A DNA stretch of 24,507 bases from Eubacteriales bacterium (lineage in GTDB: Bacteria; Bacillota; Clostridia; Peptostreptococcales; Anaerovoracaceae): NCBI GenBank assembly GCA_028692535.1, contig JAQUXD010000011.1:1-24507 (forward strand), given 5' to 3'. Below are positions 1 through 6,679 of this stretch, in pieces (position 1 is the first letter of the stretch; every line of letters starts with the position of its first letter). The notes beneath the pieces are model-generated. The model was not told where the DNA came from and did not search any database. It worked only from the letters and a program-made list of their open reading frames with translations. A program made the translations under genes and the position numbers.

Positions 1-1
1 T

Positions 2-151
2 CTGCCATTGAAGGAGTATCTCAGCATCATGGAGGAGAATGATTTTGACGGCTATCTAAGCTTGGAAATCAACGATTCCATGTATTGGATGGATCCCCAT
101 GACAGCATACAGAAAAGTGTGGATTACTTGCACAATGTTTTAGGTCTATAA
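2..151 (+). CDS. C-terminal fragment of a sugar phosphate isomerase/epimerase-like TIM-barrel protein (partial at window edge)
   Basis: An open frame enters from the left edge and ends at a TAA at 149-151. The last 49 residues include LSLEINDSMYWMDPHDSI followed by a helix ending in HNVLGL. This pattern, a late beta strand with a glutamate (the G-Y-x-S/x-L-E-x-x-D type) and then a helix of the kind 'SxxYLHxxL', is typical of the end of xylose-isomerase-like TIM-barrel proteins (AP-endonuclease family 2 fold). Most of the gene lies outside the window, so substrate and start cannot be judged. It converges on porB and is followed by a strong terminator. The family call is an inference from a short tail; that the frame is coding is supported by its clean stop right before that terminator. 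Confidence 0.6.
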   Translation: MPLKEYLSIMEENDFDGYLSLEINDSMYWMDPHDSIQKSVDYLHNVLGL

Positions 152-153
152 AT

Positions 154-190
154 AAAAAAACGCTGCGCATACTTTGCGCAGCGTTTTTTT
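154..190. terminator. Bidirectional intrinsic terminator between the isomerase-like gene and porB
   Basis: A perfect 9-base-pair stem (161-169 with 175-183, CGCTGCGCA and its complement) closes a 5-base loop. It is flanked by seven A on the left and seven T on the right, so it has a U-tract on both strands. It sits 10 bases after the isomerase stop and just after the porB stop at 194, which suits a shared terminator for convergent genes. Confidence 0.93.
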
Positions 191-193
191 GTG

Positions 194-1129
194 CTATAGG
201 CTACACTTCTTAAGGAGAACTTCCCATCTCCTGTCGACTTCAGCCTGGAAGGCTGCTACCTGTTCTTCTTTGCCCGGTTGCAGCAGATGGCGGAAACGCC
301 CCTGTAACTTCAGGAAATCTTCGATGGGCAGCTTTTTCTTCGGTTCGTAGGAAAGCGTCCACTTTTCTCCGTTTTCCACTTCGTACATCGGCCAGAAACA
401 GGTGTCGGCCGCGGCTTTGCAGATATCCATGATGTTTTCGGCATCGTAGCGCCAGCCTCTGGGACAGGGCGCCAGGATGTTCAGAAAGCAAGCACCCTTC
501 GTGTAGATCGCTTTTTCGGATTTTTCGATCAGGTCCTTAAAGTTTCCCATCAGCGTCGTCTGAGCCACATAAGGAACTCTGTGCGCGGCGATCACTTCGG
601 TCATATCTTTGCGGTTCTGTTTCTTTCCGTCTGACACCGTGCCATTAGGCGTCGTTGTGGTGTCGGCAAACATCGGTGTTGCGGAAGATCTCTGGATACC
701 GGTGTTCATATACGCTTCGTTGTCATAGCACACGTAGACCATGTCGTGGTTGCGTTCCATAGCGCCGGACAGGGATTGGAATCCGATGTCATAGGTGCCG
801 CCGTCTCCGCCTACCGCGAGAAATTTATACGTCTCGTCGATCTTGCCTCTTTTTTTCAGCGCGTTATACGCTGCTTCCACGCCACCCGCAGTCGCTGCCG
901 CATTCTCAAAGGCATTGTGGATATAGCTGTCGGTCCATGCCGAGTACGGATACGTGAACGTCGATACCTCCATGCATCCGGTGGCATTGGCGATCACCGC
1001 TTTGTCTTCGGGTTTGATTGCTTTGAGCACGTTTCTGAGCGCTATGGTGGCTCCGCAGCCAGCACACATCCTGTGGCCGGGCACCAGTCGCTCCGGACGG
1101 CTCATTACTTCTTTGAAATTATATGCCAT
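194..1129 (-). CDS. porB: Pyruvate:ferredoxin oxidoreductase (2-oxoacid:ferredoxin oxidoreductase), beta subunit
   Basis: This 311-residue subunit binds thiamine diphosphate and one 4Fe-4S cluster. With the other Por subunits it decarboxylates pyruvate to acetyl-CoA and passes electrons to ferredoxin in the cytoplasm. Visible signs are the N-terminal HRMCAGCG motif (Cys22, Cys25), NATGC (Cys51) and APCPRGW (Cys221) as cluster ligands, and the ThDP/Mg motif GGDGGTYDIG near residues 106-115 followed by DNEAYMNTGIQRS. The family's usual length is about 300. I place the start at the ATG at 1129, which has an AGGGGG ribosome site 8 bases upstream; an in-frame GTG at 1138 overlaps that site and is less likely. 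It follows porA by 12 bases and is the last gene of the operon. A sister 2-oxoacid specificity (ketoisovalerate) cannot be fully excluded from sequence. Confidence 0.93.
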   Translation of the reverse strand: MAYNFKEVMSRPERLVPGHRMCAGCGATIALRNVLKAIKPEDKAVIANATGCMEVSTFTYPYSAWTDSYIHNAFENAAATAGGVEAAYNALKKRGKIDETYKFLAVGGDGGTYDIGFQSLSGAMERNHDMVYVCYDNEAYMNTGIQRSSATPMFADTTTTPNGTVSDGKKQNRKDMTEVIAAHRVPYVAQTTLMGNFKDLIEKSEKAIYTKGACFLNILAPCPRGWRYDAENIMDICKAAADTCFWPMYEVENGEKWTLSYEPKKKLPIEDFLKLQGRFRHLLQPGKEEQVAAFQAEVDRRWEVLLKKCSL

Positions 1130-1141
1130 TGTCCGCACCCC

Positions 1142-2320
1142 CTATTCTCTTACATTTACATAACGGTACGGAAGTTCTTTGCAATCGAAGTTTCCTGCTT
1201 CGAGATCCGCATAGATCATTTCCATATCTTCCACAGTGATATCTCTTCCGCCCAGACCGTATACCATGGAAAGCACTTCCGGATATTGTCTGGCGCCAAA
1301 GAGCGCTGCTTTTAATTCAGCTGCCATAGGTCCGCCGTTTCCGCTGAAACTCTCGGCACGGTCCATCGCGGCGATGGCTTTGACATTCTTCAGGGCTGCA
1401 GCCAGTTCCTCGGCCGGGAACGGACGGAACACTCTGATCTTCAGCACACCGACTTTTTTCCCCTGTGCTCTGAGCTTATCGCAGGCATCCTTTGCCGCAC
1501 CGGTTGCCGAACCCATCACGACGATGACATAGTCTGCATCTTTTGTTTGATATTCTTCGAAGTAGTTGTAGCCACGTCCGCTGAGGTTTTCATACTCTTT
1601 CGCCACATCCATAATGACCTTCTTGGCGTTGAGCATGCCCTGGGCCATGGATCTTCTGGCTTCCATGTAATAGCTTGACACTGCATAGGGACCTACCGCC
1701 ATTGGATTCTTCGCATTGAGCAAGTAATCTTCCGGCTCGTATTCTCCAACGAAGTTTTTGACTTTTTCGTCTTCGAGCAGAAGAAGGTTTTGTACCGCAT
1801 GACTGGTAATGAACCCGTCTTGGCACACCATGACCGGAAGCAGTACATCCGGGTGCTCCGCAATACGAAACGCCATGACCATATTGTCGTAGGCTTCCTG
1901 ATTGTCTTCCGAATAAAGCTGGATCCATCCGCAATCTCTGGCGCCCATGCCGTCGGAATGGTCTGCATTGATGTTGATGGGGCCGGACAGGGCCCGGTTG
2001 ACCAGGGCTAAGACCACTGGTACTCTGTCGGAGGAGGCGATGTGCAATTCTTCCCACATCAGCGCCAAGCCGGCAGAAGATGTGGCTGTCAATGCTCTGG
2101 CGCCCGCGGCAGATGCTCCGATCGTAGCGCTCATCGCACTGTGTTCGCTCTCCACGGCAACAAACTCAGTGTCAATCAGTCCGTCAGCCACATAAGAAGA
2201 TACGTATTGGGGTATCTCCGTAGAAGGTGTGATCGGAAATGCGGGCATGACATCCGGGTTGATCTGACGAATGGCAGTGGAGACTGCCTCGTTGCCGGAT
2301 AATCTTTCACGTATGGCCAT
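1142..2320 (-). CDS. porA: Pyruvate:ferredoxin oxidoreductase, alpha subunit
   Basis: This 392-residue protein is the pyrimidine-binding (domain I/II type) subunit of the four-subunit oxidoreductase. It begins with a typical GNEAVSTAIRQINPDVMPAFPITPSTEI segment (split here as GNEAVSTAIRQ and FPITPSTEI), in which the TP-S-T stretch contacts substrate. It continues with ESEHSAMSATIGASAAGARALTA-like ThDP-contact sequence near residues 56-80, a glycine-rich ALSGPININADHSD region and a C-terminal transketolase-C-like domain with VVMGSATG and VLKIRVFRPFP. Length matches known PorA proteins. It starts directly after the porD stop, without a gap, and precedes porB by 12 bases, so all four subunits should be co-transcribed and co-translated. 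Pyruvate rather than another 2-oxoacid is inferred from overall similarity and the C-D-A-B subunit set. Confidence 0.94.
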   Translation of the reverse strand: MAIRERLSGNEAVSTAIRQINPDVMPAFPITPSTEIPQYVSSYVADGLIDTEFVAVESEHSAMSATIGASAAGARALTATSSAGLALMWEELHIASSDRVPVVLALVNRALSGPININADHSDGMGARDCGWIQLYSEDNQEAYDNMVMAFRIAEHPDVLLPVMVCQDGFITSHAVQNLLLLEDEKVKNFVGEYEPEDYLLNAKNPMAVGPYAVSSYYMEARRSMAQGMLNAKKVIMDVAKEYENLSGRGYNYFEEYQTKDADYVIVVMGSATGAAKDACDKLRAQGKKVGVLKIRVFRPFPAEELAAALKNVKAIAAMDRAESFSGNGGPMAAELKAALFGARQYPEVLSMVYGLGGRDITVEDMEMIYADLEAGNFDCKELPYRYVNVRE

Positions 2321-2626
2321 TTACTTTACCCCCTTTTTCATTTCAATTGCACCAAAGGGGCAAACCTTGGCGCAGATCCCACAGCCTTTGCAGTGGTCAT
2401 AATCAAAATCGGTACGTTTTCCGTCCACGACGGGAATGGAACTGTCGGGGCATACAGGCACGCACAGCAAGCATTGCTTGCATTGATCGACCAGGAAGAT
2501 CGGTCTGTCCACACGCCATTCACCGGTATTAAACTGTTCGCTGCCGCCACTGTGAACAATACTGGCACCTATGGTCATATCCTGCCATTTCACATCCAGT
2601 CCTTGTTTGCTGATATCTGTCTTCAT
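2321..2626 (-). CDS. porD: Pyruvate:ferredoxin oxidoreductase, delta subunit (2x[4Fe-4S] ferredoxin-like)
   Basis: This is a 101-residue small electron-transfer subunit. Two complete cluster motifs are visible in its second half: CKQCLLCVPVCPD and CKGCGICAKVCPFGAIEM, each with the CxxCxxCxxxCP spacing of bacterial 2x[4Fe-4S] ferredoxins. The roughly 45 residues before them form the usual PorD N-terminal extension. It should carry electrons from the PorB cluster out to free ferredoxin. Its ATG overlaps the last base of the porC TAA (TAATG), a junction that normally implies translational coupling, and its stop abuts the porA start. Confidence 0.95.
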   Translation of the reverse strand: MKTDISKQGLDVKWQDMTIGASIVHSGGSEQFNTGEWRVDRPIFLVDQCKQCLLCVPVCPDSSIPVVDGKRTDFDYDHCKGCGICAKVCPFGAIEMKKGVK

Positions 2627-3201
2627 TATTCCTTCACCTCCTTGAGAGCGATCTTCAACGCCTTCATGTTCCCTTCGATCACTTGGGGTTTTGAGGCGAA
2701 CTTGTGCTCATAGGACATTTGCATTTCTTCCAAAAACTTCTCTTCGGGCATGATTCCGCTTACCTTGATCACGGCAGCCAGCATGGGAGAGTTCGGGAAA
2801 TACATTCCCAGAGCTTCCATGGAAACCTTGCGCGCGTCGATGGTACAAACTCTGCCCTGATATCCCTTCAACAGCGGTATGATTTCTTCCTTATCCTTCG
2901 CTGTATTAATGATTACCGCACCTTCTTCTGAAAGTCCGGCAGTGACATCGATGTCCTCCAGCAGTGTTTCGTCTACGACGACGACGTAATCCGGCGCGTA
3001 GATGTTTGAGTGGACTCGAATGGGCTTGTCGCTGACCCGATTGTATGCCGTTATCGGCGCACCCATACGTTCCGGACCGTACTCGGGAAACCCCTGTACT
3101 TCCGCACCCGTGCTGAATGCAACGTCGGCTAACAGAAGAGCGGCTGTCTTGGCGCCTTGGCCGCCGCGACCGTGCCATCTGATTTCGGTTAAACCTTTCA
3201 T
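2626..3201 (-). CDS. porC: Pyruvate:ferredoxin oxidoreductase, gamma subunit
   Basis: The 191-residue gamma subunit is the first gene of the por operon. It opens with TEIRWHGRGGQGAKTAALLLA, the hallmark start of the gamma domain that binds coenzyme A, then has FPEYGPERMGAPITAYNR and a Rossmann-like VVVVDETLL strand region. Family length is 180-200 residues. The start ATG at 3201 follows a GGAGGT ribosome site. Separate C, D, A and B polypeptides, as here, are the ancestral arrangement seen in archaea and some bacteria; many Clostridia instead use one fused chain of about 1170 residues. A candidate promoter with an extended -10 lies about 70 bases upstream. Confidence 0.93.
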   Translation of the reverse strand: MKGLTEIRWHGRGGQGAKTAALLLADVAFSTGAEVQGFPEYGPERMGAPITAYNRVSDKPIRVHSNIYAPDYVVVVDETLLEDIDVTAGLSEEGAVIINTAKDKEEIIPLLKGYQGRVCTIDARKVSMEALGMYFPNSPMLAAVIKVSGIMPEEKFLEEMQMSYEHKFASKPQVIEGNMKALKIALKEVKE

Positions 3202-3270
3202 TATTATTACCTCCGGTTTAAAAGTGTTGGTGGTTGAGTGTTTCAGTCAATTCACATTAACACTCATAAT

Positions 3271-3300
3271 AGTATATCATAATGGTCCAAGCTGTGCCAT
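3271..3300 (-). promoter_or_regulatory. Candidate promoter of the porCDAB operon (extended -10)
   Basis: On the minus strand a TATACT -10 box (3271-3276) is preceded by TGA, giving an extended -10, with a weak ATGGCA -35 (3295-3300) after an 18-base spacer. The predicted start would leave a leader of about 60 bases before porC. The call rests on consensus matching only. Confidence 0.45.
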
Positions 3301-3334
3301 CGATAAATCTCCCATAAAGAAATTTGAAGGGAAA

Positions 3335-4231
3335 CTAATCTCGAATTTCAGATAAGTTGGGGGATTCTTTGCGAAGAACATTCAAAAATGCCTTAGTGTT
3401 TGCGTCAAAAGCTGCCACAGGCTGATCCTCATGACCCTTTACTTTTGTGCTCCAAATTTGTTCTCTGCAGGCCTGCATCACTTCTTCGTCACAGCAGCCC
3501 CTTCCCCATTCCTTCAGGACCAGATTTTTAAATGCAGCCGCGCTATTTTTTGCCAGTGTGAAATAAGCTTCCGGCGACAGATCAGATATCTTGCCGTAAT
3601 GAGAAACATAAAGGGTCTCCGCGCCCAATGCCTTGCACTTCTCGATGGAATCCATCGTCTGACCGTATCCGGTAAGGATCGACACGTCTACCCATGTGGG
3701 GTCCACGTAGACTCCGGTGCTTTCGGAAAGGAGAAGGATCTTGTCCTCCGGTTCATAAAAAGTGAGGCTGCACGTCGTATGACCGGGTGTCTCGTAGACC
3801 CTGAGACGTCGGGATCCCAGATCGATTTCGTCTCCTTCTCCGATGATCTCGTCCACACAGAGCGCATTTTCGTCAAAGGCGTCCAGTTCCGCATCCTCAC
3901 CGATATAGGTCTTGGCTGCTTCCAGCCCCAGTTGCCGCATCACTTTTCTCGCCCCGGGGCGCTGCAGCACATAGGCCGCGTAGGCAGAGCCGTAGACCTT
4001 GATTCCGGGAAAAGCTTTCCGAATCGCCGGAATGCCGCCCACGTGATCGTAGTGCGTATGGGTAAGCAGCACAAAATCGGGATGTCTCCCTTCCAGCGCT
4101 TCCCGGATCACCGCAACGGTCTGTTCTGCACAGTGAAACATTCCCGTATCCAGGACCGCTGCTTTTTCTTCGGTTTGAAGCAGATATAAGTCACACCCTC
4201 TGCTCGGAACGAGCCTTTTGACCTTCAACAT
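3335..4231 (-). CDS. Metallo-beta-lactamase-fold hydrolase (glyoxalase II-like)
   Basis: A 298-residue cytoplasmic protein with the MBL fold. The metal motif THTHYDHVGG is at residues 57-66 (His58, His60, Asp62, His63), a further ligand in TPGHTTCS (His151), and the last in YVSHYG (His211). The usual bridging aspartate after the third strand set is replaced: the sequence reads LLLSESTGVY at residues 166-175, with Glu170 where FSGD is common. Related clostridial proteins show similar substitutions, so this need not mean loss of activity. A long helical C-terminal region after residue 215 resembles the lid of glyoxalase II-like or flavoprotein-type MBL enzymes. The ATG at 4231 has an AAGGAGC site 6 bases upstream. 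It lies between megL and the por operon; substrate is unknown. Confidence 0.85.
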   Translation of the reverse strand: MLKVKRLVPSRGCDLYLLQTEEKAAVLDTGMFHCAEQTVAVIREALEGRHPDFVLLTHTHYDHVGGIPAIRKAFPGIKVYGSAYAAYVLQRPGARKVMRQLGLEAAKTYIGEDAELDAFDENALCVDEIIGEGDEIDLGSRRLRVYETPGHTTCSLTFYEPEDKILLLSESTGVYVDPTWVDVSILTGYGQTMDSIEKCKALGAETLYVSHYGKISDLSPEAYFTLAKNSAAAFKNLVLKEWGRGCCDEEVMQACREQIWSTKVKGHEDQPVAAFDANTKAFLNVLRKESPNLSEIRD

Positions 4232-4254
4232 ACATAGCTCCTTGCTGTTTTATG

Positions 4255-4286
4255 AAAACTCGGAAGCCGTCGGACTTCCGAGTTTT
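4255..4286. terminator. Intrinsic terminator downstream of megL
   Basis: Two perfect 12-base arms (4255-4266, AAAACTCGGAAG, and 4275-4286) enclose an 8-base loop. The arms end in A4/T4, so the U-tract is short and similar on both strands. It begins 25 bases after the megL stop, which fits termination of megL, possibly with readthrough into the MBL gene. Confidence 0.85.
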
Positions 4287-4310
4287 CAAATGTATTCTGA
4301 CTCTAATTCG

Positions 4311-5507
4311 TTATTTGGTCGCGATATCCAGAGCCTGCAGCACATCCCAGATAATATCGTCGGGATCTTCCAGACCTACGGAAAGACGGACCAGGCACTT
4401 GGAAAAGCCGGCGGCTTCCATTTCTGCGTCACTGTATGTGGAATGGGTCATGGAGCCGGGATGCTGGATCAAGGTTTCGGCATCGCCCAGGCTTACAGCC
4501 AGTGTGCAAAGCTGAACATTGTTCATCATTTTCTCGGCGATTTCCGGTGTTTCTGTATCAAATGCGATCATACCGCCGAAGTTCTTCAGCTGCTTCTTAA
4601 TGACGTCTGCATCCACATGGCTTGCCAAACCGGGATAATAAATGTTTTTGATTCTGGAGTCTTTTTCCAGAGCCTGTGCGATCTTCAGCGCGTTCTCGCA
4701 ATGCTTCTGCATCCGGATCGTAAGTGTTTTGAGTCCTCTGTTGACCAGGAAAGCTTCCTGGGAGCCCAACACGGAACCGGTCAGGTCCTTAAGACCTACC
4801 CCTTTGATTGTAGCCATATATTTGTTTGAAGATGCTGCGAATCCTGCGATCACGTCGCCATGGCCATTCAGGTATTTCGTAGCGCTGTGTACGACGATAT
4901 CCGCGCCAAGATTCAGCGGTTTGCATATCAATCCGGTGGCAAATGTGTTGTCTACCACAACGATACAATCCTTGTTGGCATCGTGAGCCAATTTTGCAGC
5001 TGCTTCGATATCGACTACCTTCATGGTCGGATTAGCGATGGTTTCAAAATAGATCATATCTGTCTTTTTTTCCAGAGCTTTCTTGACTGCGGCAAGATCT
5101 CTGAAATCAACAAATTCCACGTCGATCCCGAACTGGGAAAGCTTGTGGCTGAAGAGCGCGAACGTACAGCCGTAGAGAGCTTTGTCGGCAACCATTCTGT
5201 CGCCGGCCTTGAGGAAAGTGGTCGTCGAGGATGAAATCGCGCCCATGCCGGAAGAAAAAGCACAAGCGGCTTCTGCATCTTCCAGATAAGCGACTTTTTC
5301 TTCTACTTGTGTCGTGGTCGGCGAGCCGAGTCTGCTGTAGATATAGCCGCCTTCTTTGCCTGCAAAACGAGCTGCGCCTTGTGCGGTGTTTTCGAATTCG
5401 AATGTGGAAGTCTGGAAAATAGGCATCTGTAAAGAGCCGTAGGGATTCATCCCGTGCTTTTCGCCGTGGATAATTTTGGTATCCGGTGCAAATTCTCTCT
5501 TACTCAT
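4311..5507 (-). CDS. megL: L-methionine gamma-lyase (PLP-dependent Cys/Met metabolism family)
   Basis: This 398-residue fold-type I PLP enzyme should split L-methionine into methanethiol, 2-oxobutanoate and ammonia, and may also act on homocysteine. The PLP lysine is Lys211 in HSATKYLNGHGD. SRLGSPTTT (residues 58-66) and SSGMGA (85-90) form the phosphate cup. Three residues considered diagnostic for methionine gamma-lyase over cystathionine lyases and synthases are present in place: Cys114 in LYGCTF, and Lys240-Asp241 in VGLKDLTG, equivalent to Cys116, Lys240 and Asp241 of the Pseudomonas putida enzyme. The start has an AAAGGAG site with good spacing and a near-consensus promoter upstream. 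It appears monocistronic, ending in a strong hairpin. O-acetylhomoserine sulfhydrylase is the main alternative, but the Cys/Lys/Asp set argues against it. Confidence 0.9.
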   Translation of the reverse strand: MSKREFAPDTKIIHGEKHGMNPYGSLQMPIFQTSTFEFENTAQGAARFAGKEGGYIYSRLGSPTTTQVEEKVAYLEDAEAACAFSSGMGAISSSTTTFLKAGDRMVADKALYGCTFALFSHKLSQFGIDVEFVDFRDLAAVKKALEKKTDMIYFETIANPTMKVVDIEAAAKLAHDANKDCIVVVDNTFATGLICKPLNLGADIVVHSATKYLNGHGDVIAGFAASSNKYMATIKGVGLKDLTGSVLGSQEAFLVNRGLKTLTIRMQKHCENALKIAQALEKDSRIKNIYYPGLASHVDADVIKKQLKNFGGMIAFDTETPEIAEKMMNNVQLCTLAVSLGDAETLIQHPGSMTHSTYSDAEMEAAGFSKCLVRLSVGLEDPDDIIWDVLQALDIATK

Positions 5508-5524
5508 TATAAATCTCCTTTGTT

Positions 5525-5539
5525 TGCAATGTTATTGCA
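5525..5539. promoter_or_regulatory. Perfect inverted repeat in the megL leader, possible operator
   Basis: TGCAAT-GTT-ATTGCA is a perfect 6-3-6 palindrome. It lies about 12-26 bases downstream of the predicted megL transcription start and just upstream of its ribosome site, a common place for a repressor operator. The cognate regulator is unknown. Confidence 0.4.
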
Positions 5540-5557
5540 GATATACGTTCCATGAAA

Positions 5558-5586
5558 ATTATATGCTTTAAACGCCCGAATATCAA
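5558..5586 (-). promoter_or_regulatory. Sigma-A type promoter of megL
   Basis: On the minus strand TTGATA (5581-5586) and TATAAT (5558-5563) are separated by exactly 17 bases. The -35 matches 5 of 6 consensus bases and the -10 matches all 6. The predicted start near 5551 gives a leader of about 44 bases before the megL ATG. Confidence 0.85.
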
Positions 5587-5602
5587 GGCGAAAAGCGATT
5601 AT

Positions 5603-5631
5603 TTGGAATTAAGAAAAAATTGTCGTATATT
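5603..5631 (+). promoter_or_regulatory. Candidate promoter of the fumarase genes
   Basis: TTGGAA (5603-5608) and TATATT (5626-5631) lie 17 bases apart on the plus strand, matching 4 of 6 and 5 of 6 consensus bases. Transcription from about 5638 would give a leader of about 180 bases containing the Fur-type palindrome and three other inverted repeats. A promoter closer to the gene was sought and none with good spacing was found. Confidence 0.5.
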
Positions 5632-5695
5632 CTGTTTTCACGAAAATCATCCCGCATGACTACCTTATTCATGCACGTTAAGCCGAATTGCTTAA

Positions 5696-5710
5696 TGATA
5701 ATTATTATCA
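5696..5710. promoter_or_regulatory. Perfect 7-1-7 Fur-type box
   Basis: TGATAAT-T-ATTATCA is an exact match to the 7-1-7 consensus of Gram-positive Fur boxes (TGATAATNATTATCA). PerR boxes begin TTATAAT and Zur boxes TCGTAAT, so Fur is the best fit. It is 110 bases from both the fumarase start and the -35 of megL, so the controlled gene is not obvious; the fumarase enzyme needs a 4Fe-4S cluster, which makes iron control plausible. Confidence 0.65.
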
Positions 5711-5819
5711 ACTGCACCCCATCATTCCAACCGCGTCAATATATCACTGCGTTCCGTTAAAAAGTGATAGGTTGTCTCTTCATACTGGTGTAAAATGAAT
5801 CGCAAGGAGGCGTTGAATC

Positions 5820-6665
5820 ATGAGAGAGATCCATACCGACAAGATCCGGGATGCTGTGAGACAGTTATACTTGGATATGCTATGCACCATAGGGGATGAC
5901 ATCACATTGGCCCTTCGATTCGGACTGGAACAGGAAGAATCCCCGATCGGATGCATGTTGCTTCGGCAATTGCTGGAGAACAATGAAATCGCCCGCAACG
6001 AACGGGTCGGCATTTGCCAGGACACCGGCATGGCGATCCTGTTTGTGGAACTGGGACAGGAAATACACTTAACAGGGGGATCCTTTGAGGATGCAGTCAA
6101 TCAAGGCGTACGGGAAGCTTATGAAGAAGGATATTTTCGAAAATCCGTAGTTGACGACCCGTTGTTTGATCGCATCAATACCAAAGACAACACTCCTGCC
6201 GTGATCCATCTCCGGCTCCTCCCCGGTGACAAGATCTGCATCACGGCCATGGCTAAAGGATTTGGCAGCGAAAACATGAGCGCGATGCGCATGCTTGTGC
6301 CTGCTGACGGCGAAGAAGGCGTTCTGAAGACGATTCTGGACACTGTGAGACAGGCAGGACCGAATCCATGTCCGCCGATCATCGTCGGTGTTGGAATCGG
6401 CGGAACGATGGAAGTCGCGGCGCAACTTGCCAAATATGCCACCGCCCGACCGATCGGCGATCGTCATGCCGATCCGCGCTATGCCGATCTTGAACAGAAA
6501 GCGTTGTCTGCGATTAATGCTCTCGGGATCGGTCCGGGAGGCTTGGGCGGGCGAGTCACCGCGCTGGATGTTCACATCGAATCCTGTCCGACGCACATCG
6601 CGGGTCTGCCGGTCGCTGTTAATATTTGCTGCCACGCGTCACGCCATGGAAAATGCGAAATCTGA
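5820..6665 (+). CDS. fumA: Class I fumarate hydratase, alpha subunit (4Fe-4S)
   Basis: The 281-residue alpha subunit holds the catalytic 4Fe-4S cluster of the two-subunit, oxygen-labile fumarase that interconverts fumarate and L-malate. Three cysteines lie in the conserved contexts expected for cluster ligands: Cys66 in GICQDTG, Cys184 in GPNPCPP and Cys271 in ICCHASRH. Other family signatures are AKGFGSEN near residues 146-152 and GVGIGGTMEVAA near 190-201. The start at 5820 follows AAGGAGG with 9 bases spacing. It is followed 14 bases later by the beta subunit. L(+)-tartrate dehydratase alpha is a close relative and the main alternative; nothing in the context suggests tartrate use. In an anaerobe it would serve the reductive or partial citric acid branch. 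Confidence 0.9.
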   Translation: MREIHTDKIRDAVRQLYLDMLCTIGDDITLALRFGLEQEESPIGCMLLRQLLENNEIARNERVGICQDTGMAILFVELGQEIHLTGGSFEDAVNQGVREAYEEGYFRKSVVDDPLFDRINTKDNTPAVIHLRLLPGDKICITAMAKGFGSENMSAMRMLVPADGEEGVLKTILDTVRQAGPNPCPPIIVGVGIGGTMEVAAQLAKYATARPIGDRHADPRYADLEQKALSAINALGIGPGGLGGRVTALDVHIESCPTHIAGLPVAVNICCHASRHGKCEI

Positions 6666-6679
6666 AGGAGCTGACATTG

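Larger units (their letters stand above)
5508..5819. other. Divergent megL / fumarase intergenic region
   Basis: This 312-base gap has no convincing gene on either strand. It contains a good minus-strand promoter for megL, a candidate plus-strand promoter for the fumarase genes, a perfect Fur-type palindrome close to its middle, a palindrome in the megL leader, and three other short inverted repeats between 5654 and 5769. It is more AT-rich than the flanking genes. The fumarase ribosome site AAGGAGG lies at 5804-5810. Confidence 0.8.

Noticed and set aside
5791..5796. TAAAAT as the -10 box of the fumarase genes
   Set aside because: The TTGTCT upstream is only 13 bases away, and transcription would start inside the ribosome site.
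5508..5819. Small gene in the megL/fumarase intergenic region
   Set aside because: No open frame there has both a start with ribosome site and a plausible length; the content is regulatory-looking.
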